Shown: positions 25,519 through 36,497 of the stretch, piece after piece | Layout: every line of letters starts with the position of its first letter | How positions within the stretch are numbered: the first letter of the stretch is position 1 | Origin: Acidimicrobiaceae bacterium | GTDB lineage: Bacteria > Actinomycetota > Acidimicrobiia > Acidimicrobiales > Ilumatobacteraceae | Assembly: GCA_020637235.1 (NCBI GenBank) | Contig: JACJWG010000003.1 | Span: 186,001-250,000, forward strand | Length of the DNA stretch: 64,000 nt | Direction: 5' to 3' | Notes under the pieces: model-generated | Databases searched by the model: none | The model's input: the letters and a program-made list of their open reading frames with translations, nothing else | What the model was told of the DNA's origin: nothing | Program-made: the position numbers and the translations under genes

Positions 25519-27450
25519 GTGGCCGCCCCCGACGACCTCATCGTCCGCCTGCTCGCGCGTCGAGCCCCGGTGCACGCGAGCGTCACCGACGACGGCAGGA
25601 TCCTCCTCACCACCGTGCGGGTGCCGGTGGGCGCCACGTCGGTGGAGGTGCAGCTGTCGTTGCTCGACCTCGACGGTGCGGAGACGCCACTCCCGCACGT
25701 CGCTGCGGGTGACTCGAATGCCAGCTGGGCACCCGACGGACGTGCGCTCGCATGGTGCACCAGCGACGGTGCCGAACCGGCGTTGCGATGGGCCTCCTCG
25801 ATCGACGCCGAGCCGGCACTCGTGCCGGCCAGCGCGGGTGCCACCGATGCGCCGAGCTGGTCGCCCGATGGGCGACAGCTCGCATTCACCGCACCGTCGC
25901 GGCCGCCGATCGACCGGAGCCAGCCCTACCGTTGGACCCGGCCGTACCTGCACTTCGACGGCGTCGGTCCACTCGAGACCCCGCCACAGGTGCGAGTCGT
26001 CGACCTGCACACGGGTGAGCGCATGCAGCTCACCGACGACGACTGGCGGTGGAGCACGCTGCGGTGGTCGCCCGACGGTGCTCGGCTCGCCGCGTGCGCC
26101 GGTCTGGATCCCGACGGATCGATCGGGGGCCAGCATCTCGAACTGCTCGGCCTCGACGGCTCTCGTCGGCGCCCGGACGTCCCGTCGGGTCGGGTGGTCC
26201 TGCCGGTGTGGGGGCGCGACGGGCGACTCACGGTACTCGTCGTCGATCCGCACGACCGCCCGATCGGTGCTGCCGCTGCGTTGTTCGTCGTCGACGGTGA
26301 TCGGGTCGACGAGGTGTCGGTCGACGGACTGCTCGGCGGGGACGTCTACGGCGACCAGCAGGCCGAGCTGTGCGACACCTACGACCACGTCGTGCTCGAT
26401 GCCGGCGACGGATCACTCGTCGTTCGCACCGTGGACCGCGGACGCATGGGCATCGCCAGGCTGCAGCTCGACGACGTGCAGATCGCGGTGCCTCGCACCT
26501 CGCTCGCGCCGATCGTCGGTGGCGATCGGTGCTGCACCCCGGTGGCCGTGGCCGGCGATCGGCTCGTGTTCGTCGTCGTGTCCGCCGACGCCACGGCCGA
26601 ACTGGCGACGGTGGGACTCGACGGGCACGACGAACGGCGGATCACCGATCACGCCGACGGTGACGCAGCCACCGTCGGCGTCCATCGCTTCGCCGTTGCC
26701 ACCGACGCGCCGGCTCCGATCGACGCCTGGTTCGTGCACCCGGTCGGTGCCGCGTTGCCGCTGCCGACGGTGCTGGTGGTGCACGGCGGTCCCAACTTCG
26801 CGTACGGCGACACCTTCAACGTCGACGTGCACTCGTTGTGCGCAGCGGGGTTCGGGGTGCTCTATGCCAACCCGAGAGGATCCACCGGTTCCGGCGACGC
26901 GTTCACCGCGGCCGGGCGGGGAGATTGGACCGACGGACCCGCGCGCGACCTGCTCGCCGTCGTCGACCATGCCGTCGACCGCGGCTGGGTGATCGCCGAC
27001 CGTCTCGGTGTCACCGGCAACTCGTACGGCGGCTTCATGTCTGCCTGGCTCGCGGCCACCACCGATCGGTTCCGAGCCGCCGTCGCCGAGAACCCCGTCA
27101 CCGATCCGGCGTCGATGCACGCCACGAGCGACATCGGACCGTGGTTCTTCGAGGGGCAGTTCGGCGGCGCACCGCACGAGGTGCCCGACCGATACGCGTC
27201 GCAGACACCGCTGCACCACGCGCATCGTTGCCGGACGCCGATCCTGTGGGTGGTGGGTGCCGACGACCGTCGATGCCCCCCGGCGCAGGCGTTCGCGATG
27301 CACCGCGCCGTGCGACGTGCCGGCACGCCGAGCGAGGTGCTCGTGCTGCCCGATTCCACGCACGAGGGCAGCACCTACGGTCCACCGGCCGGGCGGTTGG
27401 CGCACGACCGAGCACTCGTCGAGTGGATGCAGCGGTGGGTGTCGGCCTGA
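25519..27450 (+). CDS. S9 family prolyl-oligopeptidase-like serine peptidase
   Basis: 643 aa starting at GTG directly after the regulator stop. The N-terminal two thirds form a WD40-like propeller (repeated W-S-P-D-G-x-x-L/W-A-P-D-G). The C-terminal alpha/beta hydrolase has nucleophile Ser502 in G-N-S-Y-G-G, a likely catalytic Asp in G-A-D-D-R (582/583) and His615 in S-T-H-E-G. No signal peptide, so it is cytoplasmic. It would cleave peptides brought in by the adjacent importer. An acylaminoacyl-peptidase-type activity is equally possible. Confidence 0.92.
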   Translation: MAAPDDLIVRLLARRAPVHASVTDDGRILLTTVRVPVGATSVEVQLSLLDLDGAETPLPHVAAGDSNASWAPDGRALAWCTSDGAEPALRWASSIDAEPALVPASAGATDAPSWSPDGRQLAFTAPSRPPIDRSQPYRWTRPYLHFDGVGPLETPPQVRVVDLHTGERMQLTDDDWRWSTLRWSPDGARLAACAGLDPDGSIGGQHLELLGLDGSRRRPDVPSGRVVLPVWGRDGRLTVLVVDPHDRPIGAAAALFVVDGDRVDEVSVDGLLGGDVYGDQQAELCDTYDHVVLDAGDGSLVVRTVDRGRMGIARLQLDDVQIAVPRTSLAPIVGGDRCCTPVAVAGDRLVFVVVSADATAELATVGLDGHDERRITDHADGDAATVGVHRFAVATDAPAPIDAWFVHPVGAALPLPTVLVVHGGPNFAYGDTFNVDVHSLCAAGFGVLYANPRGSTGSGDAFTAAGRGDWTDGPARDLLAVVDHAVDRGWVIADRLGVTGNSYGGFMSAWLAATTDRFRAAVAENPVTDPASMHATSDIGPWFFEGQFGGAPHEVPDRYASQTPLHHAHRCRTPILWVVGADDRRCPPAQAFAMHRAVRRAGTPSEVLVLPDSTHEGSTYGPPAGRLAHDRALVEWMQRWVSA

Positions 27451-27518
27451 CCCGGCACTCGACCCGACCTCCCACCCACGCCGGTCGTAGCCTGCGGGCA
27501 CCGAGACAGGGGGATCTC

Positions 27519-28283
27519 ATGCCGTACCGAGCTGCGACGACCACCGACGTCGACTTCTTCCGCGAGCACGGATGGCTCGTGGTCGCCGATGCCGTCGACC
27601 CGGCCGACCTCGGCCCGCTCGACCGCAGGTGCGAGGAGATCATCGCCGACAAGGAGCGCCAGGCCTACGACTGGGCCTGGTCGAACGACGACGGCGCCGA
27701 CCGCACCTACCGGATCCTGCAGGCGATGCCGAGCATCGGCACCACCGCCTTCGACGCCACCCCGTACCGGTTGTGGGCGGTCGAGTTCGCGTCGGCGCTG
27801 ATGGGCTTCCCGATCGAGCACTGGTACGACCAGTTGCTCGCGAAGCCGGCCGCCACCTCGGTGCCCACCGACTGGCACCAGGACGAGGCCTACTGGGGCC
27901 GCAACCTCGACGACCTCGGCATCACGTGCTGGATGCCGCTGCACGACGTCGACGTCGACAGCGGCTGCATGCACTTCATCGACGGCGGACACCGCGACGG
28001 GGTGCTGACGCACCGACGCCCCGAGCACATCCAGAGCGACCTCCTGGTGTGCGAACCGGACACGTCGCGTGCGGTGGCCTGCCCCGTGCGGCTCGGCAGT
28101 GTGACGTTCCACCACAGCAAGACGCCGCACATGACCACGGCGAACACCACCGTGCCCTGGCGCAAGGTGCTCACCCAACACATGCGCCAGGTGGGCAATC
28201 CGGGCGAGGGCGACCACTACGCATGGAAGGTGTGGGTCGAACAGTTCTCCGGTCGCGTCACCCGGCCCGCCGACGCCCGCTGA
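27519..28283 (+). CDS. Phytanoyl-CoA dioxygenase (PhyH) family protein
   Basis: 254 aa Fe(II)/2-oxoglutarate dioxygenase-type cupin. It opens with F-F-R-E-H-G-W-L-V-V-A-D-A-V. The metal-binding H-x-D is in D-W-H-Q-D-E-A-Y-W-G (about residues 115-124), and a distal His lies in V-T-F-H-H-S-K-T-P-H followed by N-T-T/R. Substrate unknown. ATG 27519 has GGGGG 9 bp upstream. Only 16 bp separate it from the UGSC-family gene, so they are probably cotranscribed. Confidence 0.88.
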   Translation: MPYRAATTTDVDFFREHGWLVVADAVDPADLGPLDRRCEEIIADKERQAYDWAWSNDDGADRTYRILQAMPSIGTTAFDATPYRLWAVEFASALMGFPIEHWYDQLLAKPAATSVPTDWHQDEAYWGRNLDDLGITCWMPLHDVDVDSGCMHFIDGGHRDGVLTHRRPEHIQSDLLVCEPDTSRAVACPVRLGSVTFHHSKTPHMTTANTTVPWRKVLTQHMRQVGNPGEGDHYAWKVWVEQFSGRVTRPADAR

Positions 28284-28299
28284 CCGGCAGACTGGGCCC

Positions 28300-30045
28300 A
28301 TGAGCGAACCCTCCTACGCCGTCGTCTGGCCGAAGTCGCCGCTCGGGGTGCAGCGCCGGCGCCACGCAACCCGGCTCGACGACCTCCGCGGTGCTCGTAT
28401 CGCGTTCGTGTGGGAGTACCTGTTCCGCGGCGACGAGCTCTTCCCCGAGCTCGAGCGCCACCTGCGCGACACCTACGGCTGCGAGGTGATCGGCTACGAG
28501 GCGTTCGGCAACACCCACGGACCCGACGAGGCACAGGTGCTCGCCGACCTGCCGCAGAAGTTGCGCGACTGGCGAGCCGATGCGGCGGTGAGCGGTGTGG
28601 GGTGTTGAGGCAGCTGCACGCCCGCCGTGATGCGGGCATCCGTCGTCGCCGAGACCGCAGGGGTGCCCACGGTCTCGATCGTCTGTGAGGGCTTCCAACG
28701 CCAGGCTCTCGCCACCGGTCGAGGGCTCGGGCTCGACGACCTGCCGCTCGCCGTGCTGCACGGCCACGTCGACACCCAGTCGCACGACGAGATGATCGCC
28801 CGGTTCCGGGAACACACCATCGACCAGATCGTGCGCGGCCTCACCGACGCCCACGACGTCGCGGGTGAGGAGACCGCCGAACCGAGCGCGCTCGAGGTGG
28901 TGGCCACCGGCACGATCGACGAGATCCACCGTCGGTTCCTCGAGCTCGGATGGACCGACGGCTCGCCGTTCGTGCCACCCACCGTCGACCGCGTGCGGGC
29001 CTTGCTCGACGGCACCGGCCACGACCCGTTCCGCGTGATCGGCCAGGCCCGCCCGTCGGGTCGCGACATCACGGTGTGGTCGGTGGCGGTGAACGCCGTG
29101 ATGGCCGGTCTCGAGCAACGCCACCTGCCCGTCGTGCTCGCGCTCGCCGAGGTGCTCGCGAACCCGCAGTACGGCGTCGAACACTCGGGCAACACCACCG
29201 GCGCCGATGCGCTCGTCGTGGTGAGCGGCCCTTCGATCGCCGAGCTCGGCTTCCACAGCGAGGCCGGCGCGCTGCGCGAGGGCGTGCACGCCAACACCGC
29301 CGTCGGGCGATGGCTGCGGCTCTACCTGCGCAACGTGTGCGGCTTCACCGGCGCCGAACACGACAAGGCCACGTTCGGCAACAGCACCCGCGTCGTGCTC
29401 GCCGAACACGAGCCGACGCTCACATCGATCGGCTGGCCCGCACTCGCCACCGATCTCGGCGCGACGCCCGGCGTCGACACGGTCGCGGTCGCCCGGATGA
29501 ACGGCGGGCTGATCGTCGGCAGCGTGTTCGGCAGCTCACCCGGCGAGGTGCTGCCGTACCTCGCGAACGGCCTCGTGCGGGTGAGCGGGTGGGAGCTCAC
29601 CCACGTGTACGGCCTCGGGCACCACTCGTACCGCCCGCTCCTGGTGCTGTCGCCGCTGCTCGCCCGATTGTTCGCCCGACACGGCTGGTCGAAGCACGAC
29701 GTGCGCCGCGGCCTGTGGGAGCGCGCCGTGCTGCCGGCGCGCACCTGGGAGGCGTTCATCGGTGAGTGGAGCAACCTCACCGCCGGACGGCGGACGCTCA
29801 TCGACCTCGTGGCCAAGGGTCTGCTGCCCGCCCGGTTCGCCGAGAGCGACGACCCGGACCGGTTGGTGCCGCTCGTGGCCACACCCGACGAGATCATGGT
29901 GGCGGTGGCGGGCGACCCGAACCGGGCCAACGCGTTCGTGTTCTCCAACGACGGTCGCCACGGCGACTGGACGACGGCGACGATCGATCGCAGCGTGTCG
30001 CTCGACCTGGCCTGCCGGATCGACCAGCCCGACCGCTGCGGATGA
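28300..30045 (+). CDS. UGSC-family selenoprotein, in-frame TGA read as selenocysteine
   Basis: 581 aa if TGA 28606-28608 is decoded as residue 103. The frame is open on both sides, giving V-S-G-V-G-C-U-G-S-C-T-P-A-V-M, the U-G-S-C motif of the UGSC (seleno)protein family known from marine bacteria and metagenomes; homologues with Cys at U are also known. Protein similarity style is continuous across the codon: before it a flavodoxin-like start (R-I-A-F-V-W-E-Y-L-F-R-G-D-E), after it V-P-T-V-S-I-V-C-E-G-F. From about residue 205 a second large domain follows (G-W-T-D-G-S-P-F-V-P-P-T, H-S-G-N-T-T-G-A-D-A). Downstream hairpin 28620-28637 fits a bacterial SECIS. Redox function is likely, substrate unknown. 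A standard caller would split this into two genes, the second with a false start near 28627. Confidence 0.85.
28606..28637 (+). promoter_or_regulatory. Candidate bacterial SECIS: recoded TGA plus downstream hairpin
   Basis: TGA at 28606-28608. Stem GCCCGC (28620-28625), loop CGTGAT, stem GCGGGC (28632-28637), all G-C pairs. Seventeen nt lie between TGA and the loop, and G is the second loop base followed by T; both agree with known rules for SelB-bound SECIS hairpins. Confidence 0.75.
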
Positions 30046-30123
30046 CCGTGCGGCTGGCCGGGGCGACCGGACAGCTGCGACGTCGATGGGTACGGTGGTC
30101 GTGGGGCGGGGAGAGGATTCCCG

Positions 30124-31137
30124 ATGACACGATCACTGCGACCATCGCGACCACCGCGATCCCGCCGACGGGTGGGGCTCGCGTCGGCGGTCCTGCTCGG
30201 CGCCGTGACGGCGCCCGCCGTGCCGATGGTGCCCGCCGCGTCGAGCGCCGCCGGCGCACCCCGCACGTGCGCCACCGGCGCGCCGGTGCAGCGCGTCCGT
30301 GCCGGCGACACCTGGTTCGGTATCGCCGCTGCCGTGAAGGTGTCGATGGCTGCGCTGCTCGACGCCAACGGCGCCGACGTCGACACCGTGATCCGTCCGG
30401 GTGACCACCTGTGCCTGCCGGCCGGCGCGACCCCGACCGTGCCCGCAACCACGGCATCCGCAGCAGGCGAGGAGTCGTCGGCCGCAGCGTGCGCGGCCGC
30501 GTCCCGGTACGAGGTGGTGTCGGGCGACAGCTGGTTCCAGATCGCCCGGCGAGTCGGGGTGTCGATGTCCGCGCTGCTCGACGCCAACGACGCCGATGTC
30601 GCGACGGTGCTGCAACCGGGCGGTCGGCTCTGCCTGCCCGCCGGCGCACAGGTGAGCGTCGACGTGAACATGCTCGTCGAGCTCGAGGCGCTGCCCGTGC
30701 AGGGACCCTGCTGGTACGGCGACACGTGGCGCGCCCCACGTGGCAACGGTCGCCGGCACGAGGGCGTCGACCTGATCGTCGAGTCGGGCAACTACGTGTA
30801 CGCGGTCGCCGACGGCGTGCTCACCCGTCGCCACTGGGACCAGCCGGGCTCGCTGTCGGGCAACGCCTGGTGGCTCACCACCGCGGACGGGACGTACTTC
30901 TTCTACGCCCACCTCGCCGACTTCGCGCCCGGGCTGCGCGTCGGCTCCCGCGTCGAGGCAGGTGAGATCATCGGTTTCGTCGGCACGACGGGTAACTCGG
31001 CCACCGATCACCTGCACTTCGAGATCCATCCGGGCGGCGGGGAACCGATCAACCCGTATCGGTCCGTGCGCGCGGCCGGCGGATGCCGCACCGGCGACGG
31101 CTATCGGCAGCCGAGCGGGTGGGTGCCGAGCGACTGA
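30124..31137 (+). CDS. Secreted M23 peptidoglycan endopeptidase with two LysM domains
   Basis: 337 aa. The signal peptide (R-R-R-V-G-L-A-S-A-V-L-L-G-A-V) ends near residue 40. LysM 1 spans about 55-100 (V-R-A-G-D-T-W-F-G-I-A, V-I-R-P-G-D-H-L-C-L-P) and LysM 2 about 127-175 (V-V-S-G-D-S-W-F-Q-I-A). A LytM/M23 domain occupies about 205-325 with zinc ligands in R-H-E-G-V-D and H-L-H-F-E. It cleaves peptidoglycan cross-links outside the membrane. GGGGAGAGGA precedes the ATG. Confidence 0.93.
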   Translation: MTRSLRPSRPPRSRRRVGLASAVLLGAVTAPAVPMVPAASSAAGAPRTCATGAPVQRVRAGDTWFGIAAAVKVSMAALLDANGADVDTVIRPGDHLCLPAGATPTVPATTASAAGEESSAAACAAASRYEVVSGDSWFQIARRVGVSMSALLDANDADVATVLQPGGRLCLPAGAQVSVDVNMLVELEALPVQGPCWYGDTWRAPRGNGRRHEGVDLIVESGNYVYAVADGVLTRRHWDQPGSLSGNAWWLTTADGTYFFYAHLADFAPGLRVGSRVEAGEIIGFVGTTGNSATDHLHFEIHPGGGEPINPYRSVRAAGGCRTGDGYRQPSGWVPSD

Positions 31138-31207
31138 CGGTGACACGTCGCCGGCGCGGTCGAAGGACCTTCGTGGCGTCGGCGGTCAGTTGGTAGCGTC
31201 GATCCGC

Positions 31208-32923
<1,716 letters not shown>

Positions 32924-32957
32924 GAGCGGGCCCGAGACAGGTCCTGAGGGGGCGAAC

Positions 32958-33737
32958 ATGAGCGTGATCGACAAGCTCGATCTCTCGCTGCGGCTCGATC
33001 GTGAGCAGTACGAGAAGCGACTCGCCGAGGAGCAGCGGCGGCTGCTGCAGCTGCGACTGCATCTCGGCGGCGAGATGGGCGGGCAGATCGGCCCGGGTCT
33101 GCTGGTGCTGTTCGAAGGACCCGACGCGGCCGGCAAGGGCGGCGCGATCAAGGTGATCGTCGGCCACCTCGACCCCCGCCACTACACCGTCGTCAACTAC
33201 GCCGCGCCCACGCCCCGCGAGAAGCGGCACCACTTCCTGTGGCGGTTCTACCGCGAGCTCCCGGGTCACGGCGGCATGGCGGTGTTCGACCGCAGCTGGT
33301 ACGGCCGGGTGCTGGTGGAGCGGATCGAGGGCTTCGCCACCAAGGCCGAGTGGGGACGGGCGTACGAGTCGATCGTCGACTTCGAGAAGTCGCTCGTCAC
33401 CGAGGGCATCATCCTCGTGAAGTTCTGGATGCACATCTCCGACGACGAGCAGATGGAGCGGTTCCAGGCCCGCGCCGCCGATCCGCTGAAGCGGTGGAAG
33501 CTCACCGACGAGGACTGGCGCAACCGCGAGAAGAACCGCCTGTACGAGGCAGCGGCGGAGGACATGTTCGCGAAGACCTCGCACAAGCTGTCGCCCTGGG
33601 AGGTGATCCCCGCCGAGCAGAAGCGCTACGGCCGGATCGCCGTGCTCGAGACGCTCAACCGTCGCATCGAGGAGGGCATGAAGCGATGGGGCATGCCGGT
33701 GCCGGCGATGAGCGACCTCGACGTCACCGACGACTGA
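32958..33737 (+). CDS. ppk2: Polyphosphate kinase 2 family protein
   Basis: 259 aa, the length of single-domain PPK2 enzymes that transfer phosphate between polyphosphate and nucleotides. Walker A G-P-D-A-A-G-K-G-G is near residue 55, lid residues are in Y-A-A-P-T-P-R-E-K, and Walker B-like D-R-S-W-Y-G-R-V-L-V-E-R is near 112. GAGGGGG precedes the ATG. Subclass (ADP, GDP or AMP preference) cannot be read with certainty. Confidence 0.94.
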   Translation: MSVIDKLDLSLRLDREQYEKRLAEEQRRLLQLRLHLGGEMGGQIGPGLLVLFEGPDAAGKGGAIKVIVGHLDPRHYTVVNYAAPTPREKRHHFLWRFYRELPGHGGMAVFDRSWYGRVLVERIEGFATKAEWGRAYESIVDFEKSLVTEGIILVKFWMHISDDEQMERFQARAADPLKRWKLTDEDWRNREKNRLYEAAAEDMFAKTSHKLSPWEVIPAEQKRYGRIAVLETLNRRIEEGMKRWGMPVPAMSDLDVTDD

Positions 33738-33742
33738 GCACC

Positions 33743-33789
33743 TTCTGGTCGCGCATCTTCACGCCGTGCGTGACGATGCGCGACCAGAA
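33743..33789. repeat. 47-bp near-perfect palindromic element, copy 1
   Basis: Arms TTCTGGTCGCGCATC (33743-33757) and GATGCGCGACCAGAA (33775-33789) flank an inner ACGC-CGT-GCGT hairpin. Starts 5 bp after the ppk2 stop. Outer arms and length recur at 47253-47299. Confidence 0.9.
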
Positions 33790-33819
33790 CGTGAGGGGGG
33801 TGGGGCTACCGTCGGCGCC

Positions 33820-34854
33820 ATGACGACGCCACGACGCCACGTGCCCCCCGGTCTCCGTGAACAGCTCGACCTCGGGTACGTGTTCGGCAGCGTGCAGACC
33901 TTCGCCCAGCGGCCGCTCGTCACCGAGCTGCAGCAGCTCGCCGAGTGGCAGGCCGACGTCGCGATCCTCGGGGCGCCGTTCGACCTCGGCACCACCAACC
34001 GTACCGGCGCGCGCTTCGGTCCCCGTGCGCTGCGCACCGACGCGTACGACCCGGGCACCTACCACCTCGACCTCGGGCTCGAGATCTTCGACTGGCTCGA
34101 GGTGGTGGACGTCGGCGATGCCTACTGCCCGAGTGGGATGGTGCAGGAGAGCCTCGACAACATCCGGGCGAAGGTGGCCCAGGTGGTGGAACTGGGCGTG
34201 ATGCCGATCACGATCGGCGGCGACCACACGGTCACCTGGCCGGCCGCCACCGCGGTCGCCGAGCACCACGGGTTCGGCCGGGTGGGCATGGTGCACTTCG
34301 ACGCACACGCCGACACCGCCGACACCATCGACGGCAACCTGGCCAGCCACGGCACCCCGATGCGCCGGCTGATCGAGAGCGGTGCGATCCCCGGCACCAA
34401 CTTCGTGCAGATCGGCTTGCGCGGGTACTGGCCCGGCGCCGACGTGTGGGCGTGGATGGGGGAGCAGGGCATGCGCTGGCACCTGATGGACGAGGTGCAC
34501 CGGCGAGGGCTCGACGCCGTGCTCACCGACGCGATCGCCGAGGCGATGGACGGCGTCGACCACCTGTACGTCAGCGTCGACATCGACTGCCTCGATCCGG
34601 CGTACGCGCCGGGCACGGGCACCCCCGAGCCCGGGGGTCTCGCGAGCGCCGATCTGCTGCGGGCGTTGCGCCGGCTGGCTCGCGAGACGCCACTCGTCGG
34701 GTTCGACCTGATGGAGGTGGCGCCCGCCTACGACCACGCCGACTGCACCGTGAACGTCGCGCACCGCTGCATCATGGAGGTGCTCGCGGGCCTCGCCTCG
34801 GTGCGCCGCGACGCCGGCTCGCCCAACGTGTCGGCCACCGGCCCGCTCCGCTGA
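33820..34854 (+). CDS. Ureohydrolase (agmatinase/guanidinobutyrase family)
   Basis: 344 aa binuclear Mn enzyme of the arginase superfamily. Metal ligands are visible in I-G-G-D-H-T, H-F-D-A-H-A-D-T-A-D and S-V-D-I-D-C-L-D-P. P-G-T-G-T-P-E-P-G-G follows, as in agmatinase-type members. It releases urea from a guanidino compound; agmatine, guanidinobutyrate or guanidinopropionate cannot be distinguished. ATG 33820 is chosen over an upstream start because the protein begins there with family-like sequence and the palindrome lies before it. Confidence 0.9.
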   Translation: MTTPRRHVPPGLREQLDLGYVFGSVQTFAQRPLVTELQQLAEWQADVAILGAPFDLGTTNRTGARFGPRALRTDAYDPGTYHLDLGLEIFDWLEVVDVGDAYCPSGMVQESLDNIRAKVAQVVELGVMPITIGGDHTVTWPAATAVAEHHGFGRVGMVHFDAHADTADTIDGNLASHGTPMRRLIESGAIPGTNFVQIGLRGYWPGADVWAWMGEQGMRWHLMDEVHRRGLDAVLTDAIAEAMDGVDHLYVSVDIDCLDPAYAPGTGTPEPGGLASADLLRALRRLARETPLVGFDLMEVAPAYDHADCTVNVAHRCIMEVLAGLASVRRDAGSPNVSATGPLR

Positions 34855-34979
34855 CGGCGAGCGCGGCGGCCGTCGTCGAGATCGGTCGGCGCCGTCGGGG
34901 ACGGAACGGGTGGTGATGCCACCACGGCCACGACCGGAACCCGCTCGCCGACCGTTCGTGGCACCGCGATGATGGGCCG

Positions 34980-35789
34980 ATGAGCACCGCGATCGCCCGA
35001 CGTTCCCGCTTCTTCGACCTCCATGCAGCGCAGGACGTGTTCGTCATGCCGAACCCGTTCGACGTCGGATCGGCGAAGCTCCTCGCCGCCATCGGTTTCC
35101 CCGCGCTCGCCACCACCAGCGCCGGGTTCGCCTGGAGCCTGGGACACGACGACTACGGCGTCACCCGCGACGCCCTCGTCGCGCACGTGGCGCAGATCGC
35201 CGAGTCGGTCGATGTGCCGCTCAACGTCGACGGCGAGCGGCTGTTCGCCGACGATCTCGACGGTGTCGCCGCCACGGTGCGCCTGCTGCACGAGGCGGGT
35301 GCCGCCGGATGCTCGATCGAGGACTGGAACCAGGCCACGTCGTCGATCGACGATCTCTCGCTCGCCACCGAGCGGGTGGCAGCCGCTGCGGCGGCCGCGC
35401 ACGCCGACCCCGACGACCGGCTGCTGCTCACCGCGCGGTGCGAGCACCTCCTGCACGGGGTGGACGACCTCGATGCCACGATCACACGGCTGTGCGCGTA
35501 CCGCGATGCGGGCGCCGACTGCGTGTACGCGCCCGGGCTCGCCACGGTGGCCCAGATCGCCGCGGTCGTCGACGCCGTCGGCGTGCCGCTGAACGTGCTC
35601 GCGCTGCCCGGCGGGCCGACGGTGGCCGAGATCGGCGCGGCCGGCGCGCGGCGGGTGTCGGTCGGTTCGTCGCTCGCCAGCACCGCCTACGGGGCGCTGA
35701 TGGCCGGGGCTCGCGAGTTGTTCGAGCAGGGCACGAGCACGTATCTGGCGACCCGCCTCACGGCCGCCGACCGCGCCGCCCTCCGCTGA
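34980..35789 (+). CDS. Isocitrate lyase/PEP mutase superfamily protein
   Basis: 269 aa TIM-barrel protein. P-N-P-F-D-V-G-S-A-K-L-L, T-T-S-A-G-F-A-W-S-L-G, the Mg-binding L-N-V-D-G-E (D of the D-x-E/D pair) and G-C-S-I-E-D match the oxaloacetate decarboxylase/PEP mutase branch. The K-K-C-G-H of true isocitrate lyases is absent. Substrate unknown. Preceded by 125 bp with no visible feature. Confidence 0.85.
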   Translation: MSTAIARRSRFFDLHAAQDVFVMPNPFDVGSAKLLAAIGFPALATTSAGFAWSLGHDDYGVTRDALVAHVAQIAESVDVPLNVDGERLFADDLDGVAATVRLLHEAGAAGCSIEDWNQATSSIDDLSLATERVAAAAAAAHADPDDRLLLTARCEHLLHGVDDLDATITRLCAYRDAGADCVYAPGLATVAQIAAVVDAVGVPLNVLALPGGPTVAEIGAAGARRVSVGSSLASTAYGALMAGARELFEQGTSTYLATRLTAADRAALR

Positions 35790-35800
35790 ACCTGCTCCCG

Positions 35801-36436
35801 TCAGGCCGGCGAGCCGAACTGGCGGTCGCCCGCGTCGCCGAGGCCGGGCACGATGAACGCGTGCTCGTTCAGCCGCTCGTCGACGGCCGCGGTGTAGATC
35901 GCGAGGTCGAGCCCGGCCTGCTCGAGCACCTGGATGCCCTCCGGCGCGGCCAGCACGCACACGACGATGATCGTGCCGGTGGCGCCCCGCTCGATGAGCT
36001 GCTGGCAGGCGTGGGCCAGCGAGCCGCCGGTCGCCAGCATCGGATCGAGCACGATGCACTGGCGGCCGGCCAGGTTTTCCGGCAGCTTGTTCACGTACGA
36101 CTTCGGCTGGAAGGTCTCCTCGTCGCGGCTCACGCCGATGAAGCCCACGTCGGCGTTCGGCAGCAACTCCTGCGCGGCGTGCAGGAACCCGAGGCCCGCT
36201 CGCAACACCGGCACCACGATCGGCTGCGCGGCGAGCACCCGACCCGAGGTCTCGGTGAGCGGGGTCGTCACCCGCACGGTCTGGGTCGGCAGGTTGCGCG
36301 TCGCCTCGGCCAGCAGCAACGACCCGATCCGCTCGATCTCCTGGCGGAAGATCGCGTTCGGGGTGCTCGCATCGCGCACGCGCACGAGCGAATCGGCGAT
36401 CAGCGGGTGGTCGACATGGTGGACGGCGACGGACAT
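35801..36436 (-). CDS. upp: Uracil phosphoribosyltransferase
   Basis: 211 aa. Converts uracil and PRPP to UMP. The PRPP loop reads V-L-D-P-M-L-A-T-G-G-S (about residues 130-140), the flexible region R-D-E-E-T-F-Q-P is present, and the C-terminal P-G-L-G-D-A-G-D-R-Q-F-G is invariant in the family. It follows add by 61 bp on the same strand. Confidence 0.97.
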   Translation of the reverse strand: MSVAVHHVDHPLIADSLVRVRDASTPNAIFRQEIERIGSLLLAEATRNLPTQTVRVTTPLTETSGRVLAAQPIVVPVLRAGLGFLHAAQELLPNADVGFIGVSRDEETFQPKSYVNKLPENLAGRQCIVLDPMLATGGSLAHACQQLIERGATGTIIVVCVLAAPEGIQVLEQAGLDLAIYTAAVDERLNEHAFIVPGLGDAGDRQFGSPA

Positions 36437-36497
36437 GTCCCGAGTGTGGCAGACGCGCGTCGGTGCCCGGAAAGGTGCGACGCGGTCGACGGAGGGA

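Noticed and set aside
28627..30045. Separate gene starting at GTG/ATG near 28627
   Set aside because: The start would lie inside the hairpin, has no ribosome site, and upstream codons in the same frame complete the UGSC domain across TGA.
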